DNA from: JAXMAR01 sp046350295
GTDB lineage: Bacteria; Planctomycetota; Planctomycetia; Gemmatales; Gemmataceae
Direction: 5' to 3'
DNA length: 64,000 nt
Assembly (NCBI GenBank): GCA_046350295.1
Contig: JAXMAR010000038.1
Span: 1-64,000, forward strand
Part shown: one piece after another, positions 35,776-43,848 of the stretch
How positions within the stretch are numbered: position 1 is the stretch's first letter
How the letters are laid out: the number at the start of each line of letters is the position of its first letter
Program-made: the position numbers and the translations under genes
The notes under the pieces: generated by a model
Seen by the model: the letters and a program-made list of their open reading frames with translations, nothing else
The model's database searches: none
What the model was told of the DNA's origin: nothing

Positions 35776-35989
35776 ATCTGATCTGGGAGGTGGAGGGAAT
35801 GCCCTTGCAATCTCACTCGGTAGTTGAAGGATGGAAGTCTCCGCCCACTCTAACCGGCGGAAAGATAGTTTAGAACTTGCAATCCGAAAAAATCAAAGAG
35901 CTCATCCGTCGGCGCAAGTCTGCTGTTTCCAGCGAGTCGCGACCCTCTCCGCACAGTCCGGCAGCGGAGGAAAAGTCGTCACAACCCGC

Positions 35990-36039
35990 AATCTCCCCGC
36001 TATTCGATAGCGAATAAGACGCAATCAAACGGGGAGATT
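35990..36039 (+). promoter_or_regulatory. Leader hairpin covering the ribosome site
   Basis: AATCTCCCCG (35990-35999) and CGGGGAGATT (36030-36039) form a perfect 10-bp stem that encloses the GGGGAG ribosome site of the gene at 36044. Inside the loop, TATTCG-ATAG-CGAATA (36001-36016) is a second small hairpin. The arrangement would hide the ribosome site when folded. Being an RNA switch, a thermometer or chance is not settled. Confidence 0.55.
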
Positions 36040-36043
36040 CATC

Positions 36044-36631
36044 ATGTTCCGTCGCCTACTTCTCGCCCTGACCTTCGGCCTTGCCCTCCTGGCGCCCGCC
36101 CAATCGACATCGACATTCGCCGCTGACGCCTACGAGCGGCTGGAAATACGCGCCAACTTCCGGGCCTTCGACGAGAGCCGCTATCCCGAGGCGCGGCGCC
36201 GCGTCCTCATGGAAGCGCGCGACTTCCCCCGACTCGGGGCCCGCTTCGAGGTGATCGATCCCTACATCGGCAAGCGCTACAACTGCATCGCCCATAGCCT
36301 GGGCATCCACGGCCGCTGGGTGAACCCGGAGACCGGCCCGAGCACGGCGCCGCTCTCCAAGATGGACCGCATGTACACCGCCAAGGGCTATCGCCGGGTC
36401 AGCGGCCTGGATTTCCGCCTCGCGACCGGCCTTCAGAAGGTGGTGGTCTACGCCAAGGTTTCGGGCGGTCGCATCACGTCGGTGACGCACGCCGCGATCC
36501 AGGAAGCGGACGGCAGCTGGAGCAGCAAGCTCGGGCAACTCCCGCTCATCCGCCACGCGACCCCGGAGTCGCTCAACGGGCCGTCCTACGGCGTGCCGGT
36601 CGCTGTGTATGTGCGAAAGCGAGTGGTCTGA
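36044..36631 (+). CDS. Exported DUF7689-like protein with conserved Cys and His
   Basis: A 195-residue exported protein (signal MFRRLLLALTFGLALLAPAQ). The stretch RYNCIAHSLGIHGRWVNPET contains the same YNCIA Cys motif as the protein at 27705, and SVTHAAIQEADGSWSSKLGQ matches its THAARQLPNGRWTSKLG. The rest differs, and the exported copy lacks the WWWP segment. The Cys/His pair could be a catalytic dyad of a papain/NlpC-like fold, but that is inference. The start has GGGGAG 8 bases upstream, located in the stem described at 35990-36039. Confidence 0.8.
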   Translation: MFRRLLLALTFGLALLAPAQSTSTFAADAYERLEIRANFRAFDESRYPEARRRVLMEARDFPRLGARFEVIDPYIGKRYNCIAHSLGIHGRWVNPETGPSTAPLSKMDRMYTAKGYRRVSGLDFRLATGLQKVVVYAKVSGGRITSVTHAAIQEADGSWSSKLGQLPLIRHATPESLNGPSYGVPVAVYVRKRVV

Positions 36632-36637
36632 GGAATC

Positions 36638-36735
36638 GGTGATGGGGTGACAAGGTGACAGGGTGACAGGTGATGGGGGTGACAGTCGCTCGGTCACCCT
36701 GTCACCTTTCACCCTGTCACCCTGTCACCCTGTCA
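36638..36735. repeat. GGTGACA-repeat hairpin between convergent genes
   Basis: The left arm contains repeated GGTGACA/GGTGATG units and the right arm repeated TGTCACC units, so the region folds into a long hairpin with a short TCGCTCG loop near 36685-36691. It lies between the stops of convergent genes (36631 and 36746), where it could act as a bidirectional terminator. Its architecture resembles the GATTAN hairpin at 30911 with a different unit. Confidence 0.8.
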
Positions 36736-36745
36736 TTTGCATCCG

Positions 36746-37954
36746 CTACCGCGCCAGCACGGTCCGGTGAATCACCGCGTTACCGGCGTCCCGGTCGCAG
36801 GCGTCGAAGAGGGCGGCGCCAGAGGTTTCCTGGGTGATCATGCGCAGCCGGCCGGAACCGGTCATCTCGGAAGCGCGGGCGCTTTCCGGCACGTCGAGGA
36901 AGGCCTGGACGGCTTCGGGGCTGGGGACGGTCGCCTTGGACCGGTCGCGCAGCGTCAAGCGCTCGACGGCGGCGGCCCGCAGAAGCTTCGGGCTCATCTT
37001 GCGGAACAGGTCCGCGGAGCCATAGATGTCGGCCGATTGAATCTTGCCGTTGACGACGACCACCATGCCGACGGCGTCTTCTTCCTTGAGGATCGAGGGG
37101 AGCAGCTTGTTGACGCACTCGGAAGTCGCGTCTTTGACCACCGGGTGCTCGAGCGTGAGCTGCAAGCTGGTGCTGGAGAGAGACGCGCGCACCGATGCGC
37201 CGAGGACGCGCCCGAGCTCCTCCTGCGTTCGCGCCACGCCGGCCCAGACTTCGCCCTGGGCGCGGCGATAGGCGGCCAGGCGGAGATTGGTCGTCGGCAG
37301 GCGCTCGCACGACATCTCGAAATAGGAACTCGCCTCGCCGGCGCGGGCAAAGCTGCGACCGCTCTCGACGCACAGCGCGGCGACCGGGAAGCGCGAGGCG
37401 CCGGCTGGACTCAGGTAATCATAGGGCAGAACCCGATCCTGCGTGCCCCCCTTGACTATATCGCCCGCCTGCACGAACAGCGCTTTGTCGCTGCGGTTGC
37501 TGATCGACAAGCCCTCGTGCACGGTCGCCAGGTTGGCGTCGAGCGCCTCTTGCAGGGTGATGACGTTCGCGGCCGCCTTGCCGGGCCCGCGTACCAGGAA
37601 AACGGTCAGGTTCTCGTGCGTCAGCGGGACGGAGAGCTTCGCCTCCCTGCCGGCCGGGGCGGCGCCGCGCAGGTCGGCGATCCGCTCGATCGGCTTCACC
37701 GGGGCGCCGGCGCCGAAGGGTTCGACGACGACCGCGTCATCGAAAGCCGGCGGTGCAAAGTCAACGGCGATGCGTGGCGGGGCGCCGCCCCCGACAAAGG
37801 GGGGCATTTCCTTGAGTCCGCCGTCGCGATTCGCGAGGGGGGCCGTTTGCGGCGACCGCGTAAGGAGATGCGAGATGCCCAGGACGGCGCCAATGGCAAG
37901 AGCCGTCACCACGAGGCCGCCCGCGGCGGCGATGGCAATGGTCCGGGGTTTCAT
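36746..37954 (-). CDS. ARPP-1 (DUF6569)-like exported or membrane-anchored protein
   Basis: A 402-residue protein with an N-terminal hydrophobic segment (IAIAAAGGLVVTALAIGAVL) that may be a signal anchor. The rest matches the ARPP-1/DUF6569 pattern: LTVFLVRGPGKAAANVITLQ, EALDANLATVHEG, then LFVQAGDIVKGGTQDRVLPY and FPVAALCVESGRS. This domain has been described in association with rhodanese and phosphatase domains; its biochemical role is unknown. GGAGGAGG upstream of ATG 37954 decides the start. The gene reads toward the GGTGACA hairpin. Confidence 0.85.
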   Translation of the reverse strand: MKPRTIAIAAAGGLVVTALAIGAVLGISHLLTRSPQTAPLANRDGGLKEMPPFVGGGAPPRIAVDFAPPAFDDAVVVEPFGAGAPVKPIERIADLRGAAPAGREAKLSVPLTHENLTVFLVRGPGKAAANVITLQEALDANLATVHEGLSISNRSDKALFVQAGDIVKGGTQDRVLPYDYLSPAGASRFPVAALCVESGRSFARAGEASSYFEMSCERLPTTNLRLAAYRRAQGEVWAGVARTQEELGRVLGASVRASLSSTSLQLTLEHPVVKDATSECVNKLLPSILKEEDAVGMVVVVNGKIQSADIYGSADLFRKMSPKLLRAAAVERLTLRDRSKATVPSPEAVQAFLDVPESARASEMTGSGRLRMITQETSGAALFDACDRDAGNAVIHRTVLAR

Positions 37955-38259
37955 GAAAGCCTCCTCCAGATTTGGATTCCAGCCCATGGACGTGCGCTAA
38001 CTATCCCCTAGGGTAATCGCGAACCCGTAGGGGAGCAAGCGTTTTCGGAGAGGCTTGTCGACGAAAGTTGAGCGCGGGAAAGGCGCCGGAACCCCGCAGC
38101 CCTGTTTTCCGCGGGGACCGGTGCGTTTCAGGCGCCCTACCGAATCGTCGCGATGCGTCCGAAATGTACGCGGCACGCAGCGCTGGACTGAGCGATAACG
38201 GTTTGGCGAGCTTTCACGTCAGGTCCGGCTCGGCTCGCCGGACCTACCGCGGGGTCGAA
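37955..38259. other. Intergenic region of 305 bp between minus-strand genes
   Basis: The gap lies between the ARPP-1-like start and the DUF1559 stop. It contains the palindrome at 38221-38245 and nothing else I recognise; no gene or RNA is supported. Confidence 0.5.
38221..38245 (-). terminator. Palindrome after the DUF1559 gene
   Basis: AGGTCCGGC, TCGGCTC and GCCGGACCT form a perfect 9-bp stem with a 7-base loop. It starts 15 bases past the DUF1559 stop on the minus strand. It is a likely terminator or a REP-like palindrome of the kind common in planctomycete intergenic regions. Confidence 0.6.
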
Positions 38260-39294
38260 CTAGAAATTGAAGTTGTCGGTCTGCCCGTCGTCGCGCGTCG
38301 CCAGGCGGCACAACGAGAGCAGCGGAATCGTGTCCGGCACGAAGCGGACACTGGCGTCGCCGAACAGGCCCATGACCCCGCCGGTGTGGGTGGAATTGAG
38401 GGGAATGTTCTGGCCCGCGTTGAAGCAAACGCCGGTCTGGCCGCAATGGCCCGGATTGTTCGGCCAGCCGGTCTTGAGGTTGATCTGATAACGAATGGTG
38501 GTCATGTTGAAGCCGCGCGCGTCCGTGTTGCTCGCGTTGGCCCAGTTAGTCAGGTAGGAGCCGATGATCCAGCCGTGCGGGCCGGCGGCGGTCCAGGGCT
38601 GCTTGGAGCCGTCCACGGTGGTCATGAAATCGGCGTTTTCGCTGACCATGAGCGTGTTGCTGGTACCGTCGGTGATGCCGGTAAGCTTGAGCTTGCTGGC
38701 CGGGAACAGGACGCCGCCGGCGCTCTGGATGCCGCCGGAGCAGCAATCCTGGGTGGTCGTGGCTCCGGTGCGCAGACGGGACTCGGCAAAGCCCGCCACG
38801 GGCGCCGCGCCCGAAATCCCTGCGTAGGTCGGCATCATGATCGGATTGCGACCGTTGTAGGCGCTGGTCACGGCATCCGGAAGAGTTGTCGAGGGACAGC
38901 GGAAGACGGACAGCTGAACGTTCTGAGCGGCCGCCACATTGTTGTCGGCACACGGGCCCCAGCCCGAGCCGCCCGCAAGCAGCATTCTCCTGTACAAGGG
39001 AGCTTGCTCGATGTAGGGGAGGATGTGCACGATCCAGCTGGAGCCCCAGTTGCCATCGCTCGCGACCGTGCCGAACGGCTGGGCGTCGGAGGCGCCTCCC
39101 GGCGGCAAGCGCTTGGCGACGTCATGGAAGGCGTGCAAGGCGATGCCGATCTGACGCAGGTTGTTGCTACACTGGGTACGGGCGGCGGCCTCCCGAACCT
39201 TCTGCACCGCGGGAACCAACAGGGCGATGAGGATGGCGATGATGGCGATGACGACCAGCAATTCGATGAGAGTAAACCCTCGACGCCTCGACAT
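38260..39294 (-). CDS. DUF1559 family prepilin-like protein
   Basis: A 344-residue DUF1559 protein. The N-terminus is a type IV pilin-like signal (RRRGFTLIELLVVIAIIAIL) with the G-F-T-L-I-E cleavage and methylation site, followed by AVQKVREAAARTQCSNNLRQ and IGIALHAFHD, the family signature. The C-terminus has the H-X9-DG-like planctomycete motif region (HTGGVMGLFGDASVRFVPDT). These proteins are expanded in planctomycetes; they are processed by prepilin peptidase and probably form surface fibres or a secretion system. The start at 39294 places the cleavage site 5 residues in. Confidence 0.95.
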   Translation of the reverse strand: MSRRRGFTLIELLVVIAIIAILIALLVPAVQKVREAAARTQCSNNLRQIGIALHAFHDVAKRLPPGGASDAQPFGTVASDGNWGSSWIVHILPYIEQAPLYRRMLLAGGSGWGPCADNNVAAAQNVQLSVFRCPSTTLPDAVTSAYNGRNPIMMPTYAGISGAAPVAGFAESRLRTGATTTQDCCSGGIQSAGGVLFPASKLKLTGITDGTSNTLMVSENADFMTTVDGSKQPWTAAGPHGWIIGSYLTNWANASNTDARGFNMTTIRYQINLKTGWPNNPGHCGQTGVCFNAGQNIPLNSTHTGGVMGLFGDASVRFVPDTIPLLSLCRLATRDDGQTDNFNF

Positions 39295-39456
39295 GGGAAC
39301 CTCCATTCAAGAAAAATGAGAAACGAAGTGTGCGAGTGCCGTAAATGTAATCGGAATTCTTTGATCTGTAAACTCAAAAATTAAGATTCATCGCAAATAC
39401 GTTTCTTTCTCGCAACTATTCCCCCGCCGCGTTTTAATGACTATCGAGACCGCCTC

Positions 39457-41301
39457 ATGCCCACCGAACTCGCTGCTCAGCCCCATTTCCAGCGCCGCCT
39501 CGGTCTCTTCGACAGCACCATGCTCGTCGCCGGCGCCATGATCGGCTCCGGCATTTTCATCGTCTCGGCCGATATCGCCCGCTCCGTCGGCTCTTCCGGC
39601 TGGCTCATGACCGTCTGGATCATCTCGGGCGTCATGACGCTGCTCGGCGCTCTCAGCTATGCCGAATTGGCGGCGATGATGCCGAAGGCGGGGGGGCAGT
39701 ACGTCTACCTCCGCGAGGCCTACAGCCCGATGTGGGGTTTCCTCTATGGTTGGACCGGCTTCGTCGTCATTCAGACCGGCACCATCGCCGCGGTCGGCGT
39801 CGCCTTCGCCAAGTTCCTCGGGGTCCTCGTTCCCGAACTGGGGCCGCAGAACATCCTCTACCGCGTCGACGGCCTCGACATCGACATCGGCATGACCATT
39901 CCCTGGCTGGGGGAACACGGCGAGCGGCTCTCTTTCTACAAGCGCTCCGAGTTCACCATCTCGGCGGGGCAGATCATCGGCGTCGCCGTCGTCGTCTTCC
40001 TGACGTACCTCAACACCAAGGGGGTCCGCGAAGGCAAAATCGTTCAGAACATCTTCACCGTCGCGAAGACGCTCGCCCTCATCCTCCTCATCGTCGCCGG
40101 GCTCACCATCGCCTTCTCGCCGCAAGCCGTCGACATCAACCAGGCCAACGTCTGGGACGGCATCCGCTCCACCGCCGACTACCAGAAGACGACGGCGTTC
40201 GCGCCTGAGCCGATCGCCATCGTGCTGATCCTGAGCGGGGCCCTGGTCGGCGCCCTCTTCTCCTCGGACGCGTGGAACAACGTCACGTTCACGGCGGGCG
40301 AGGTGAACAATCCGCGGCGGACGCTGCCCTGGAGCCTGGCGCTGGGAGTCGGCGGCGTCGTCACGCTTTACGCCCTCGCGAACGTGGCGTATCTGTGCGT
40401 CTTGCCGGTGCAAGGTGACCCCTACGCGACGCAGGCGAACAACGTGAAACTCGCAGCGCTCCGAGCCGACGTGGCGGAGGCGGAGGCGGAAGCCGCAAGC
40501 TGGCAGGCGCGGACGGAGCGGGCCCGGCTCGACCTCATGGCGGCGCGGAAAGAGTTGAAGGCGGCGCCCGCCGAAAAAAAGGAATCGCTCGAAGCGGAGG
40601 TGAAGCTGCGCGAGGAGACGATCGCCCAGGCGACCAAGCTCGACAACGCCGCTCGCGCCCGGGCGAAAAGCCATCAGAAGGAAAGCGACGACATCCTGCG
40701 CGACGCCCCGTTCGCCCGCGGCATCGACGCCGCCCGCGACGACCGGGTCGGAACCGCCGTCCTCGAGCGCGTCTCGCCGCGCCTCGGCGTCTCCCTCATG
40801 GCCATCGCGATCATGGTCTCGACCTTCGGCTGCCTCAACGGCCTCATCCTCATGGGCGCCCGGCTGTTCTACGCCATGGCGCGCGACCGCCTCTTCTTCC
40901 GCTCCGTCGGCTCCCTCAACAAACAAGGCGTGCCGGCCGTCGGCCTCGTGCTTCAATGTGTCTGGGCCAGCCTGCTCATCTTCTCGGGCAGCTACAACGA
41001 GCTGCTCGACTACGTCATCTTCGCCGTCCTCTTCTTTTACGCCCTCACGACCTTCGGCCTCTTCATCCTGCGCCGCAAACGCCCGGACGCCGAGCGTCCC
41101 TACAAGGCGATCGGTTACCCGGTCTTGCCCGCGTTCTACATCCTCTTGTGCGCGACGGTGTGCCTCGGTCTGCTGATCATCCGGCCCGTCTATAGCTGGC
41201 CGAGCTTCCTTCTCCTCTTGCTCGGCATCCCCGTCTACTTCCTCTGGCCGGGCAAGGATGCGAGCCAGCGGCCGGACGCGTTCGCGTCGACGGAAGAGTA
41301 G
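39457..41301 (+). CDS. APC-family amino acid permease with an inserted coiled coil
   Basis: A 614-residue APC superfamily transporter. It starts LFDSTMLVAGAMIGSGIFIV, the first transmembrane segment with the substrate-binding GSGIF motif. About 12 hydrophobic segments follow, and the family stretch STFGCLNGLILMGARLFYAM begins segment 8. Between segments 7 and 8, where relatives have a short loop, lie about 100 charged residues (about 328-432), including VAEAEAEAASWQARTERARL and EKKESLEAEVKLREETIAQA, a strong predicted coiled coil. That makes the protein longer than its usual 450-500 residues. It probably imports an amino acid by cation or substrate exchange. Confidence 0.9.
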   Translation: MPTELAAQPHFQRRLGLFDSTMLVAGAMIGSGIFIVSADIARSVGSSGWLMTVWIISGVMTLLGALSYAELAAMMPKAGGQYVYLREAYSPMWGFLYGWTGFVVIQTGTIAAVGVAFAKFLGVLVPELGPQNILYRVDGLDIDIGMTIPWLGEHGERLSFYKRSEFTISAGQIIGVAVVVFLTYLNTKGVREGKIVQNIFTVAKTLALILLIVAGLTIAFSPQAVDINQANVWDGIRSTADYQKTTAFAPEPIAIVLILSGALVGALFSSDAWNNVTFTAGEVNNPRRTLPWSLALGVGGVVTLYALANVAYLCVLPVQGDPYATQANNVKLAALRADVAEAEAEAASWQARTERARLDLMAARKELKAAPAEKKESLEAEVKLREETIAQATKLDNAARARAKSHQKESDDILRDAPFARGIDAARDDRVGTAVLERVSPRLGVSLMAIAIMVSTFGCLNGLILMGARLFYAMARDRLFFRSVGSLNKQGVPAVGLVLQCVWASLLIFSGSYNELLDYVIFAVLFFYALTTFGLFILRRKRPDAERPYKAIGYPVLPAFYILLCATVCLGLLIIRPVYSWPSFLLLLLGIPVYFLWPGKDASQRPDAFASTEE

Positions 41302-41511
41302 GCAGGCTTGCCCAACCGTTTCAGCACTCGCGCCGAACCGGACAGCCGCAGCGAGTGGTCCACAGACACTCGGACGCCAAACGCCTTTTTTCGCTGCGCA
41401 AGTTCGGCCGTACTTTGCGCCTACTCACGGTTCGGTGCGCCGTCAGCGTCCAAGCCGCGCGACTCGCCGCGCCGGAGCCTCTGGGGAAGAATTCGCAGAA
41501 AGAAGGTCTTC

Positions 41512-42948
41512 ATGCCGATCCGACTGGGTCCGTTTTGCGCGCTCTTCGCTTTTGCTCTTGCGGCAGGACAGGCGCCTGCGGCCTGTTGCTATTTCTCCGC
41601 CAAGAATCAGGACGTCCTCCAGCCGGCCCAGAAGGTCTACCTCACCTACGACCCGGCCAAGAAGATCGAGACCTTCACGGTGCAGCCCAAGTTCGAAGGC
41701 AATGCCCTCGACTTCGGCATGGTCATCCCCACCCCCGGCCGGCCCAAGCTGCACGAGATGCCGAAGGAGTTCTTCAAACACTTGGCCGTCTACACCATCC
41801 TGAAGGCGCGCGAGTTTCCCAGCAGCAAGCTCTTGCCGTTCGCCGGCGGGATGTTTGGCATGGTCGGCGGCTTCGGCGGCTTCAACATTGGCGGCGGTGG
41901 CTTCAATATCGGGGGCGGTTTCGGCGGGGCTGGTTTCGCCGGCGGCGGTTTCAATATCGGCGGCATCGCGGCGCCACCGCCGCCGCCCCCGGTGCGCATA
42001 CTCGACGCCGGCGTCGTCGGTACGCTCGATTACAAGGTGCTCGAGGCCGATCGCGCCGACGCCCTCTTCCAGTGGCTCAAGGACCACAAGTACCAGTTCG
42101 CGGGAGACGAGGCGACGCTCGACTATTACGTCAAGAAAAAATGGCACTTCACCGTCATGAAGATCGACACCATGGCGATGAAGAAGAACAAGGACGGCAG
42201 CTTTTCCGGAGAGGTGACGCCGACGCGCTTCCAGTTCGAGTCGGAGGAGTTCATTTACCCGCTCAAGATCACGCAGATCTCCGTCAAAGACAAGACCGAG
42301 GCCCTCTTTTACGTCCAGGCTCCCGAGAAGATGGACCTGCCGGGGGACTGGAGCTACCAGCTTACGTGGGTCCCGATGGTCCAGGCGGCGCGGGGGTGCT
42401 CGGGCGGCGTCCCCGGCGGCGCCGAGCAATGGGTCAAACGCCTCGGCGAGCGTGTGCCGGCATTGCTGCAACGGGCGAAAGACCTCGGCTTCCGTTTCAC
42501 GCCTGGTCAACGCCCGGAGCCAAACGCGAAGGGACACATTCCGACCACCATGGAATGGGCGCGCCGCCTCGGCTCCCTGGAGATCAAGGTCTTGAAGGGA
42601 GAGGCGCCGTACTGCGAGAAAGTCCCGAACGTCGATGAAGGCTTCACCGCCGCCGAAATGCGGAACCCCAAGCGCGCCGTGGCCGTCGCGAGCGTGATCC
42701 GCGCTCGCCTGGCCCAGTCGGAGAAATACCATCCGAACGGCTACGCCGTCCGCCGCGTACCGGAGAACGACATCAAAGGCCTGACCCAACTGGCCGGCCA
42801 CCTCGAGCACGGCCAGTTCATCACCAAATTCCGCAAGACCTTCTGCCGCGACGAGATGAACGAGGATTTAGTGCTCGTTCCCGCCAGGGAAGGGACAGAG
42901 ACGGACACCTCCGAGTACCAGGAAGTCCTTCCCAGTTCGCCCCCGTGA
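41512..42948 (+). CDS. DUF2330 family exported protein
   Basis: A 478-residue protein of the DUF2330 family. The signal peptide (MPIRLGPFCALFAFALAAGQ) is followed by ACCYFSAKNQDVLQPAQKVY and NALDFGMVIPTPGRPKLHEM, the family start. The segment at about residues 118-155 is a Gly-rich repeat with GGFNIGG and GGAGFAGGGFNIGGI, the same peptide motif as in the DUF4139 protein at 14795-18516. The C-terminal half contains LTWVPMVQAARGCSGGVPGG and other unassigned beta-rich parts. GAAAGAAGG upstream supports the start at 41512. Function unknown; it probably acts in the envelope. Confidence 0.85.
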   Translation: MPIRLGPFCALFAFALAAGQAPAACCYFSAKNQDVLQPAQKVYLTYDPAKKIETFTVQPKFEGNALDFGMVIPTPGRPKLHEMPKEFFKHLAVYTILKAREFPSSKLLPFAGGMFGMVGGFGGFNIGGGGFNIGGGFGGAGFAGGGFNIGGIAAPPPPPPVRILDAGVVGTLDYKVLEADRADALFQWLKDHKYQFAGDEATLDYYVKKKWHFTVMKIDTMAMKKNKDGSFSGEVTPTRFQFESEEFIYPLKITQISVKDKTEALFYVQAPEKMDLPGDWSYQLTWVPMVQAARGCSGGVPGGAEQWVKRLGERVPALLQRAKDLGFRFTPGQRPEPNAKGHIPTTMEWARRLGSLEIKVLKGEAPYCEKVPNVDEGFTAAEMRNPKRAVAVASVIRARLAQSEKYHPNGYAVRRVPENDIKGLTQLAGHLEHGQFITKFRKTFCRDEMNEDLVLVPAREGTETDTSEYQEVLPSSPP

Positions 42949-42965
42949 CAGTTTGGGCCGTGTCT

Positions 42966-42999
42966 GAACACCGCTTTGAGACGCTCCAAAGCGGTGTTC
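42966..42999. terminator. Hairpin between convergent genes
   Basis: GAACACCGCTTTG and CAAAGCGGTGTTC form a perfect 13-bp stem with an 8-base loop. It lies between the DUF2330 stop (42948) and the PEP-CTERM stop (42998), so it can terminate both. The same stem end (GTGAACACCGC) recurs at 47641-47696. Confidence 0.8.
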
Positions 43000-43729
43000 A
43001 CGCCCTTCGCGCCCGAGTCGTGCGCCTCCGCCGCCAGCCATAGCCGATCAAGCCAAGCAGAGTGACCGCCAGCAGGCTGTTCGGTTCCGGGATGAAGGTC
43101 TGGGCCGGTTGTGCTCCGTTCGGCGCCCGGTCCGTGGGCTCAACAAAGGTACCGACCAACAGGCCGAAATTGATCGGCCCGTTGTCCGCGCCGACGAACG
43201 GGACCGTGACGGAGAAACTGCTGGGGCCGAAAGTGATCGGCACGGTCGCGAAGACGCCGCCGGTAGTTGTGTCGAGAATGTCGACGAAACCCGGGTTGAA
43301 GGCTTCGGTGGACAGGTCGACATAGAACTCATCGCCCAGCGCGATGAGCGTGTCATTCGGGGCCGGGATGGGTATTGCCGGGATGAAGAAGTTGATCCAG
43401 TTATTGCCCCCGGTGACGGGACCACCCCAGGGCGCCGTCCCGCCGGTCCCCGAGTTGCGATCGACGTCGAGGTCGATGAAGCCAACGAGGCTCGAGGCGG
43501 CAAACGTCGAAGGGGGAGATATCGCTCCGGCGAAGTTCACCGTGAACGTCGTACTCAGGGCGAAGGGGTTGCTGATAGCGCTGTAGGTCGTGATGTCGGG
43601 TACCGGTCCCCCGACGAAGGTGTCACCGGTCGGGTCGGTAGAGATTGGCCCGGCGCCGGCCGGGGATGCGGCAAGGAAGAGCGCCGTGGCTCCCCAGGCA
43701 GCCAAGCGGAACCATTTGTTGGTCGACAT
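42998..43729 (-). CDS. PEP-CTERM sorting-signal protein
   Basis: A 243-residue exported protein. The N-terminal signal (KWFRLAAWGATALFLAASPA) and the C-terminal PEP-CTERM segment (IPEPNSLLAVTLLGLIGYGW, then RRRRTTRARRA) mark it for processing by an exosortase at the envelope. The middle is beta-rich (FALSTTFTVNFAGAISPPST, SLVGFIDLDVDRNSGTGG) with no enzyme motif, so it is probably a structural extracellular protein. Exosortase is not in this window. Confidence 0.92.
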   Translation of the reverse strand: MSTNKWFRLAAWGATALFLAASPAGAGPISTDPTGDTFVGGPVPDITTYSAISNPFALSTTFTVNFAGAISPPSTFAASSLVGFIDLDVDRNSGTGGTAPWGGPVTGGNNWINFFIPAIPIPAPNDTLIALGDEFYVDLSTEAFNPGFVDILDTTTGGVFATVPITFGPSSFSVTVPFVGADNGPINFGLLVGTFVEPTDRAPNGAQPAQTFIPEPNSLLAVTLLGLIGYGWRRRRTTRARRA

Positions 43730-43848
43730 AAATCAATTCCCTTCTGGCGGGTTCGCGCTGCTGGGGGGTGCAAACCACGGTCGGTAGGTGATCTGGTCAT
43801 GCGCCCCTCGTCCGCACAAGGGGTGTCAAACAAGTTTCAGGGCCGCCA

